A stretch of DNA of 64,000 nt from Thermoactinospora rubra (GTDB lineage: Bacteria; Actinomycetota; Actinomycetes; Streptosporangiales; Streptosporangiaceae): contig NZ_MSZZ01000045.1 in the NCBI RefSeq assembly GCF_002093975.1, positions 1 through 64,000 on the forward strand. The letters run 5' to 3'. Position 1 is the first letter of the stretch. Each line of letters begins with the position of its first letter. Of this stretch, positions 57,862 to 64,000 are shown one piece after another. A model generated the notes under the pieces. It did not search any database, had not been told where the DNA came from, and saw nothing but the letters and a program-made list of their open reading frames with translations. Position numbers and translations under genes: made by a program.

Positions 57862-58666
57862 AGACGAACACGTCCTTGTGCTTGGCCTTCTCCTGTTCTT
57901 CCGGGGTGCGGGGCTTCATGAGGTCTTCGGTCGGCGTGTCCATGCGGTAGGTGGTGTTGGGCCGCAGGTGGAGCTCCACCTCGTCGGCCACGTCCTTGGG
58001 CACGACTCCGGCCGCCTCGATCGTGTACGGCTTGCCGATCTCGTGGGGATCGGTGGGGGTGTTGTCCTGGACCACCTCCACCTTCCAGTTGCGTCCGGCC
58101 CTGTCCTTGAAGGCCAGTTCGGGGGTGCCCGACAGCACGGAGCCGTCGGAGTCCAGCGCCGTCCGGGTCACCGTGACCTTCATCCACTGGCGCACCGGAT
58201 CCGGCGTCGCGCCCTCCGGCGGGTCCATCGGCCCGAAGACCGCCTTCCACGACACGTGCTCGAAAGAGACCGCCTGGCCCGGCGAGACGACGTGGACGAT
58301 GTCGCTCGGCTGCCCGCTCTTGTAGAAGATGTACCGGTCGGCCGTCGGCAGGCCGACGGCCAGGACCAGCGCCGCCACCGCGGCCACACCCATCAGGACG
58401 GGCCTGCCCTTCTTCGGCGGAGTGGGGCCGCCCGCCCCTGGGGGCTGCTCGCCTGACGGCGGCGCGGGCGGCTGGTTGCCCGGCAGCGGCCCCGCGCTCG
58501 GCAGGGCTGGCATGGGCTGGGTGGAACTCCCCACGGGCTCCCGGTTGACCGGCGGCCACACCTGCTGATCCGGCCGTACGGCCGGCCGTCCGTAGTCGGG
58601 CAGCCGTGCCGGCTGCTGTCCGCTGGGGGGAGAGAACCAGCCGCGCTCGGGTTCGTTGGCGTTCAC
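57851..58666 (-). CDS. Single-pass extracytoplasmic protein with Pro-rich cytoplasmic tail
   Basis: The 271-aa product has about 85 Pro/Gln/Gly-rich residues, one membrane helix (PVLMGVAAVAALVLAVGLPT, about 88-107) and an external beta-rich domain of about 165 residues containing VSPGQAVSFEHVSWKAVFG and FKDRAGRNWKVEVVQDNTP, reminiscent of DUF4352-like immunoglobulin-type domains. Last of three overlapping genes (ATGA with its neighbour). Function unknown; probably assembles with the next two. Confidence 0.75.
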   Translation of the reverse strand: MNANEPERGWFSPPSGQQPARLPDYGRPAVRPDQQVWPPVNREPVGSSTQPMPALPSAGPLPGNQPPAPPSGEQPPGAGGPTPPKKGRPVLMGVAAVAALVLAVGLPTADRYIFYKSGQPSDIVHVVSPGQAVSFEHVSWKAVFGPMDPPEGATPDPVRQWMKVTVTRTALDSDGSVLSGTPELAFKDRAGRNWKVEVVQDNTPTDPHEIGKPYTIEAAGVVPKDVADEVELHLRPNTTYRMDTPTEDLMKPRTPEEQEKAKHKDVFVFRR

Positions 58667-59304
58667 CGTTTGTCACCCAGGGGATAGACGTCCTTCGGGG
58701 CGGAGACGAGTTGCTTGGCCTGCGCGTCGTCGATGCCGAGGTCGATCTCCGCCTCGGGGATCACGGGATCGCCGTACAAGGCGCTGGTGGGCGCGGGGAA
58801 GACCGCCCGCGCGCCCGCGATGACCGAAGGGGGCACCTCGAAGACGAACACGCCCTTGGACCACATGCCGGGCTGGACCCACTTGTTGCTCAAGGTCAGC
58901 ATGCTCTGGACCTTGTTGGTGGCATGGAAGCGCAGTCCCTCCTCGGTGAGCAGCGATGGCGGGGGGAGTTTGAGGGGTTCCCGTGCCGATGTCGCGGCGA
59001 CCTGGAGGATGAGGAACATCTGGTCCGTCGTGACGGTGGCCTCGCCGGTCCCGATGGACCTGGCGGACTCGACCGACTCGACGCGAACGGTGAACCGGCC
59101 GGTCGCCACCTCGTCGTCCTTGTCGCCGACATAGGTCAGAGGCGCGCTCATGTCCTCCGGAGAGGGTGCCATCGACTGTACCCAGATCGCGCCGCAGGCC
59201 AGGGCCAGGCCCACGATGCCGTGGGTGAAGGGCGTGCGGGAGCGACGCCGCCGGGCCCTGGAGCGCCGTCCGGCGGGTGCGGTCCGCTGCTGCGTGGCGG
59301 TCAC
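58663..59304 (-). CDS. Single-pass extracytoplasmic protein
   Basis: A 213-aa protein: Arg-rich N-terminus (RRSRARRRRSRTPF), one helix (HGIVGLALACGAIWVQSM), then a beta-rich external domain (FTVRVESVESARSIGTGEAT, TDQMFLILQVAATSAREPLK). The layout, size and domain type parallel the genes on either side, suggesting ancient duplication. Starts and stops overlap both neighbours by 4 nt. Confidence 0.75.
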   Translation of the reverse strand: MTATQQRTAPAGRRSRARRRRSRTPFTHGIVGLALACGAIWVQSMAPSPEDMSAPLTYVGDKDDEVATGRFTVRVESVESARSIGTGEATVTTDQMFLILQVAATSAREPLKLPPPSLLTEEGLRFHATNKVQSMLTLSNKWVQPGMWSKGVFVFEVPPSVIAGARAVFPAPTSALYGDPVIPEAEIDLGIDDAQAKQLVSAPKDVYPLGDKR

Positions 59305-60005
59305 GACGCCTCCTGCTTGACCTTGAGGGTGACCACCGCGGTCGGCGTGACCATGTTGTAGGACTGGGGACGGCCCTTGCCGGTCAGCGGCGCCAGCAGG
59401 CCCTCCTTGGTGAAGGGATCGGGTTTGGTGACCTTCTCACCGGCCAGGTCCCAGCGGAGGCTCCCGTCGTACTCGTCCTCGACCTCCTCGAAGGAGGCGA
59501 CGCTCAGAACGACCTTCTCCGGCGCGGCCGCGGCCTCCGGCAGTTCGTAGCGGAGCACCACCGTCGTGGGAACCCCCGGATGCAGCTGCGTGGAGCGCGC
59601 CTCGCCCGGGACGAACATGTCGGGCTCGGTGCCCAGCTTCGGCTCCTTCACCTGCAGGCTCACGCCGTATCCTGCGCCGGGCTTGTCGGGGGCCTTCCAC
59701 GGCGTGCCGACCCAGGCCGTCTCCTCGCCCTTGTTGGTCACCTTGAGCAGAACGTCCAGGTATCGCTTGTCCTCGGCGAACTCGTTCGCGGCCCGCTGAA
59801 GAGTGATCTTGGACTCGAGGAACTGGGTTTCGTAGAGGACCTGGTCCACCTTGCCGCCCTCGGCCATCGTGGCCGGTTCCACCGCCGGCACCTCATCGAA
59901 CCCCCCGAGAAGCGCCGTGATGCCAAGTGCCGTCGCGGTGATCAGCGCCAGCGCGGGGACCACGACCGGGCGTTTGGGCCTGCTCTCGCCGGTGGGTTCC
60001 GTCAT
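59301..60005 (-). CDS. Single-pass extracytoplasmic protein (first of operon)
   Basis: The 234-aa product has a short basic tail, one helix (VVVPALALITATALGITALL) and an external domain with DVLLKVTNKGEETAWVGTPW and PGVPTTVVLRYELPEAAAAP, again like a DUF4352-type telokin fold. It leads the three-gene operon, whose promoter lies in the 137 nt shared with the divergent ATPase genes. Confidence 0.75.
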   Translation of the reverse strand: MTEPTGESRPKRPVVVPALALITATALGITALLGGFDEVPAVEPATMAEGGKVDQVLYETQFLESKITLQRAANEFAEDKRYLDVLLKVTNKGEETAWVGTPWKAPDKPGAGYGVSLQVKEPKLGTEPDMFVPGEARSTQLHPGVPTTVVLRYELPEAAAAPEKVVLSVASFEEVEDEYDGSLRWDLAGEKVTKPDPFTKEGLLAPLTGKGRPQSYNMVTPTAVVTLKVKQEAS

Positions 60006-60142
60006 GGGTAAGGATGGTAATAGGTAACGATGGCCCCATTCGCCGCATTGATCCCATCGACTTGGGGAAAAGCTGCGCGAGCCATCGCCGAACTCTTAGG
60101 CTTGGGACCTACAAACGACATAGTGCCGGCCGGAGGGTTCAC

Positions 60143-62059
60143 GTGGCGGACGTGCATCCCGAGCATGCGCAGCTCCAGGCGGACCGCATTTACCTGGGCT
60201 GGCAATATGTCCTGCTGCATCCGGATCCGGGGCCGCCGCCCAAGCGCCCCTCCCCGGCCCCCGAGGCGCCCAGCGGGCCGGACCCCGAGCTGCTGCGCCG
60301 CGAACGCCTCCAGGAGGACATGCTCAACCGGCCCGTCAAGATCTTCCGGACGGCGATGGCCCTGCTGGCGGTCCTCATCCTCGTGCTCGGCGTCACGGGC
60401 AACCTGGCCTGGTCGTTCGCCGTCATCGGCCTGGTCGCCACCGGGGGCGTGGCCGCGATCTGCACCTACGCGCTGTTCCAGGGCGACCGCGCCGTGCGTT
60501 ACCGCGTGCTGGAGCAGCAGGCCAGGAACGACCGCCTGCGCCAGGAACGTGACAAGGAGCTGTTCCAGGCCCAGGAGGAGCACGCCGCCCGCTACCGCGA
60601 GTGGCAGGAGCGCAAGGAGCGCTTCGAGCAGCAGATGACCTGGTACGCGGTGGCCGTGCCCGACGAGATCGACCGGGTGGACGTCGCGGGCGGCACGCTG
60701 CCGGGCTGGTCCGCGCTGATCACGTTACTCGGGGCCACCCGCCTGTACACCGGCGGCCACCTGACCGTGCTGGACCTGTCGGAGGGCGCGGTCGCCACCG
60801 ACCTCATCGAGCTGGCCCGGCGCGGCGGCGACGACCCCCTGGTGTGGGTGCTGCCGGTGGACCTGCCCAGGCTGGACCTCGGCGCCACGCTGAAGCCCGA
60901 GGCGTTCGCCGACGTGCTCGCCCACGTGGTCAGCGTGAGCGAGGAGCACCGCAGCACCCGCGACCTGAGCTTCGACAACGCCATCCTGGAGCGCGTGCTG
61001 GAGGTGCTGGGCGAGAACGCGACGATCTCCCAGGTCACCGCCGCGCTCCGGGCCCTGGCGCAGGTGGGCGACCCGCGCGACGACATCCGCCACGGCCTGA
61101 TCACCGCCACCCAGCTGGAACGGCTGAGCACGCTGTTCGGCCGCGGCGTCAGCGACCGGGTGGTGATCGAGCGGGCCTGGGCGCTGGAATCCCAGCTGCG
61201 CAAACTGGAGAACCTCGGCACCGAGGCGGTACGGCTGCCGCCCGCCCGGCTGCGCGTGATCAGCATGGACCGCCAGGCCGGCGTGTTCGGCAACCGCGTG
61301 CTCGGCACCTACGTCGCCACCGCGCTCACCCACATCCTGCGCCAGTCGCCGGGCTCCGACCGGCCGTGGTACCACACGATCATCGTGGCGGGAGCCGACA
61401 AGCTGCGCGGCGACGTGCTCGACCGCCTCATGGACGCCTGCGAGACCTCGCGCACCGGGCTGGTGCTGACCTATCGCAGCCTGACGCCGACCGTCCGCGA
61501 GCGGCTGGGCCGGGGGCACGCGGCCGTGGCGTTCATGCGCCTGGGCAACGCCGAGGACGCCCGGGTGGCCAGCGAGCACGTCGGCACCGAACACCGGCTG
61601 GAGCTCGCCCAGCTCACCGAGACGATCGGCGCGACCGTCTCCGGGCTGAGCGGCACCTACACCTCCACCATCGCCGACGCCCACCCCGACAAGTGCGGCG
61701 AGAGCCGTACGGACCTGAAGGAAGACATCACCGAGTCCACCGAGTGGGGCAGGACGCTGGAGAAGCTCGGCGAGATCGAGCGGGTCCTGCAGCGCTCGCG
61801 CGAGTTCCTGGTCGAGCCGCACCAGCTGCAGCAGCTGCCCACGACCGCGGTGATCGTCACCGACGCCACCACGGCCGGCCGGAGGGTGCGCCTGGCCGAC
61901 GCGAACCCGGCGATCCTGACCTTCCCCAAGACCACGCTCGGCGAGCTCGACGACGTCCGCGACGCCGTGCTGTCGTTGACGCCCAAGGGCGGCGACGGCG
62001 ACCCGCCGCCCAACCTCGGCCCGCCCCCGCCGCGTCTGGACTGGCGCAAGGACAGGTAA
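60143..62059 (+). CDS. Membrane-anchored coiled-coil protein with degenerate HerA-like ATPase half
   Basis: This 638-aa protein has a Pro-rich N-terminus, two membrane helices (about 68-86 and 91-113), a coiled coil (RNDRLRQERDKELFQAQEEH, 118-165) and a C-terminal region resembling the second half of HerA/TraD-type ATPases: HTIIVAGADKLRGDV (411-425, Walker-B position but with GAD in place of DEA), TGLVLTYRSLTPTVRERLG and AVAFMRLGNAEDARVASEHV. No Walker A is seen, so it probably cannot hydrolyse ATP by itself. GTG chosen after GGAGGG. The intact ATPase gene follows 78 nt later, a likely partner. Confidence 0.78.
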   Translation: MADVHPEHAQLQADRIYLGWQYVLLHPDPGPPPKRPSPAPEAPSGPDPELLRRERLQEDMLNRPVKIFRTAMALLAVLILVLGVTGNLAWSFAVIGLVATGGVAAICTYALFQGDRAVRYRVLEQQARNDRLRQERDKELFQAQEEHAARYREWQERKERFEQQMTWYAVAVPDEIDRVDVAGGTLPGWSALITLLGATRLYTGGHLTVLDLSEGAVATDLIELARRGGDDPLVWVLPVDLPRLDLGATLKPEAFADVLAHVVSVSEEHRSTRDLSFDNAILERVLEVLGENATISQVTAALRALAQVGDPRDDIRHGLITATQLERLSTLFGRGVSDRVVIERAWALESQLRKLENLGTEAVRLPPARLRVISMDRQAGVFGNRVLGTYVATALTHILRQSPGSDRPWYHTIIVAGADKLRGDVLDRLMDACETSRTGLVLTYRSLTPTVRERLGRGHAAVAFMRLGNAEDARVASEHVGTEHRLELAQLTETIGATVSGLSGTYTSTIADAHPDKCGESRTDLKEDITESTEWGRTLEKLGEIERVLQRSREFLVEPHQLQQLPTTAVIVTDATTAGRRVRLADANPAILTFPKTTLGELDDVRDAVLSLTPKGGDGDPPPNLGPPPPRLDWRKDR

Positions 62060-62137
62060 GGACACGGCCAAGAGCCGGGTGGCGGCTTGATCGTCGGCGG
62101 ACTTTGGCTGGAGCGAGCGAGTGCGTGGGGGGATGAC

Positions 62138-64000
62138 ATGCGCCTGAGCGGGCCCTGGTACCGGATCCAGTCGATCAGCGCGCCGAAGCGCGCGGCGTCG
62201 GCCGAGGCGGACTTCGTCGCGATCCTGCCCGCCGCGCTGTCGGCCGCCCAGCGCGAGCGGCCCTTCGTCATCGGCTGGGTGTCACGCGGCTCCGGCGCGC
62301 CGCTGGAGCTGGTCACCAACGCCGGGCCGCCCGCGCCCCTGCCGCGCCGCGCCGCGCACGCCCACGAGGCTCACGAGGCTCATGAGCGGGAGCCGCTGCT
62401 GTTCCCCGCCGGCGCCCGCGGCGTCCAGCTGGGCGAGGACTACCTGGCCGACCTCGCCGAGCTGGTGTGGGCGCCGTGCCCGGGACGGCAGGCGCCGCCG
62501 CTGCGCGGCGCGCGTGAGGAGGACGACCCGGCGCGGCCGACGCTTTTCGAGTCGGCGCTGGTGACGCTCATGTCCCGGCCCTTCGCCTGGCTCGTCGTCG
62601 CCGAGCCCACCGATCTGCTGGACGCCGAGGTGGCCCACCTGCGCACCCAGCTCAACGTGCTCAGGCAGTACGGCGAGGCCTCCGAGGGGGCCAGGTTCGA
62701 CGCCGAGCGCGCCGAGCGCAGGATGCAGGAGCTCGACACCTTCCGCGAGGCCGGGCTGTGGAACGTGCGGGTCCTGGCCGGCGCGGCCACGGCCGAGGAG
62801 CTGCGGCGCATCGCCCCGGTCCTGGTCGGCTCGGCCGAGCTGGGCCACCACCCCTACCGGCTGAGCAGCGCCACCGGCCACGTCCACGCGCTGCCGGACG
62901 CGCTGCTGGCCACGCTGCAGGACCCGGCCGACGGCGCCGCCGTGCCGTTCGCGGCCACGGCCGGGGCGCTGGCGGCGCTGGCCGGGCTGCCGCGGCGGGA
63001 GGTGCCCGGCGTCAGGGTGCTCGACACCGGCTACTTCGACGTGACCGCCGAGAGCCGGGGCGAGCTGGAGCTGGGCGACGTCCTCGACGGCCAGGACCGG
63101 CCGGTCGGGACCTTCCGCGTCTCGCCGGCCACGCTCAACCGCCACGCCTTCGTCACCGGGGCCACGGGCTCGGGCAAGTCGCAGACGGTCCGGCACCTGC
63201 TGGAGCAGCTGAGCGCGGCCGGCACGCCGTGGCTGGCGATCGAGCCGGCCAAGTCCGAGTACGCGGCCATGGCGGGCCGCATCGGCGCGCCCGTCACCGT
63301 GATCAGGCCCTCCGCGCCCGACGGCGTGCCGATCAGCGTCAACCCGCTCGAACCCGAGCCCGGCTACCCGGTGCAGGCGCACATCGACATGGTCAGGGCG
63401 CTGTTCATGGCCGCCTTCGACGCCGAGGAGCCCTTCCCGCAGATCGTCTCGATGGCGCTCCAGCGGGTCTACGAGGCCAACGGCTGGGACGTCGTCACCG
63501 GCGGCGCCGCCCCCGGCTCGAAGGTGCCGCCCACGGTCCCCACGCTGGAGCAGCTCCAGCGGGAGGCCATGGACGTGATCAAGGAGATCGGCTACGGCCC
63601 GGAGGTGCAGGCCGACGTCGAGGGCTTCATCGCGGTACGGCTGGGCAGCCTCCGCGTGGGCTCGGCGGGGCGCTTCTTCGAGGGCGGCCATCCGGCCGAC
63701 GTCGCGGGCCTGCTGCGGCGCAACGTCGTGCTGGCCATCGAGGACGTGGCCAACGACGAGGACAAGGCGTTCCTCATGGGGACGCTGATCATCAGGATCG
63801 TCGAGCACCTGCGGATGCGGGAGCGGACGGCGCCGGACCGGTCACGGGAGCTGCGGCACGTGATCGTCATCGAGGAGGCGCACCGGCTGCTGCGCGACCG
63901 CGGCCAGGGCCGGGCCGCCACCCACGCGGTCGAGCTGTTCGCGGGGATGCTGGCCGAGATCAGGGCCTACGGCGAGGGCCTGGTCGTGGCCGAGCAGATC
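62138..64000 (+). CDS. HerA/FtsK-like ATPase (DUF87), 3' end beyond window
   Basis: At least 621 residues are visible and the frame is open at the window edge. An N-terminal domain of about 330 residues (LSGPWYRIQSISAPKRAA, LLDAEVAHLRTQLNVLRQYG) precedes a P-loop ATPase with Walker A GATGSGKSQT (about 341-350), EPAKSEYAAM, and Walker B HVIVIEEAHRLL (about 572-583), as in HerA/VirB4-type hexameric motors. ATG after GGGGGGATGAC; a TTG 51 nt upstream is also open. With the membrane partner upstream it suggests a membrane-tethered translocase. Substrate unknown. Confidence 0.85.
   Translation, partial: MRLSGPWYRIQSISAPKRAASAEADFVAILPAALSAAQRERPFVIGWVSRGSGAPLELVTNAGPPAPLPRRAAHAHEAHEAHEREPLLFPAGARGVQLGEDYLADLAELVWAPCPGRQAPPLRGAREEDDPARPTLFESALVTLMSRPFAWLVVAEPTDLLDAEVAHLRTQLNVLRQYGEASEGARFDAERAERRMQELDTFREAGLWNVRVLAGAATAEELRRIAPVLVGSAELGHHPYRLSSATGHVHALPDALLATLQDPADGAAVPFAATAGALAALAGLPRREVPGVRVLDTGYFDVTAESRGELELGDVLDGQDRPVGTFRVSPATLNRHAFVTGATGSGKSQTVRHLLEQLSAAGTPWLAIEPAKSEYAAMAGRIGAPVTVIRPSAPDGVPISVNPLEPEPGYPVQAHIDMVRALFMAAFDAEEPFPQIVSMALQRVYEANGWDVVTGGAAPGSKVPPTVPTLEQLQREAMDVIKEIGYGPEVQADVEGFIAVRLGSLRVGSAGRFFEGGHPADVAGLLRRNVVLAIEDVANDEDKAFLMGTLIIRIVEHLRMRERTAPDRSRELRHVIVIEEAHRLLRDRGQGRAATHAVELFAGMLAEIRAYGEGLVVAEQI

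Noticed and set aside
1..64000. CRISPR arrays, tRNA, rRNA, insertion-sequence transposases
   Set aside because: No regularly spaced direct repeats, cloverleaf sequences or transposase motifs were found by reading; a tRNAscan or IS search could not be run.

Overview
The window is GC-rich DNA with strong third-position GC bias, many GTG starts and many 4-nt stop/start overlaps. It carries GlnR, an AsnC/Lrp-controlled indolepyruvate oxidoreductase, an LmeA-like lipid-binding protein, an ECF sigma/RskA-type pair and several natural-product loci. This points to a filamentous actinomycete, most plausibly Streptosporangiaceae-like (for example Nonomuraea or a relative). The genus is my inference and was not tested.

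Layout. (1) 1-3.4 kb: a dihydrofolate-reductase-family gene, then a minus-strand operon of a newly spotted 42-aa peptide gene (3234..3362), a partnerless YcaO protein and an MFS exporter. This looks like a minimal RiPP locus. (2) 3.4-7.3 kb: a scar in which a truncated copy of the lasso-precursor promoter and start is joined to an antisense, deleted copy of the MFS gene, followed by a complete lasso-peptide operon (precursor with predicted 16-residue core, hairpin, cyclase, RRE protein, leader peptidase). (3) 7.3-13.3 kb: accessory genes (DUF6461 protein, broken MFS gene, cyclase-family hydrolase, GntR/membrane-protein pair with a palindromic operator, AlkZ-like protein, GNAT).

(4) 13.5-42.7 kb: a nonribosomal peptide cluster. 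It holds two SARP activators, a DHA2 exporter with a divergent WYL regulator, two P450s, two or three tailoring enzymes, an SHMT-like enzyme, four NRPS proteins (A-T; Cy-A-T; C-A-T; C-A-T-TE with a Cys nucleophile), a type II thioesterase, and a chorismate branch (DAHP synthase, TrpE-like and TrpG-like subunits) with a PaaK-like ligase and a Fe-S flavoprotein. Divergent promoters in the cluster share GGTTAC/GTAACC hexamers repeated at 11-bp spacing, the geometry expected for SARP binding. This ties 16.8-42.6 kb into one regulon. My reading is an aryl-capped (probably anthranilate-type) peptide with a Cy-made azoline ring. The exact product is unknown.

(5) 42.8-55.5 kb: mostly core metabolism (acyl-CoA dehydrogenase, indolepyruvate ferredoxin oxidoreductase, Lrp, GlnR, MoaD-like protein, LmeA-like protein, ECF sigma/anti-sigma, thioredoxin, a Cys-containing leader peptide ahead of a DUF4395-sulfurtransferase-DUF1416 operon, an MFS/ROK pair with duplicated operator). 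(6) 55.5-64 kb: a decayed stretch, a small secreted protein with its own terminator, then a membrane/ATPase locus. It has a multi-pass membrane protein, three single-pass extracytoplasmic proteins in an overlapping operon, and a divergent pair of a membrane-anchored coiled-coil protein with a degenerate HerA-like ATPase half and an intact HerA/FtsK-like ATPase that runs off the window. I do not recognise this last set as a described system.
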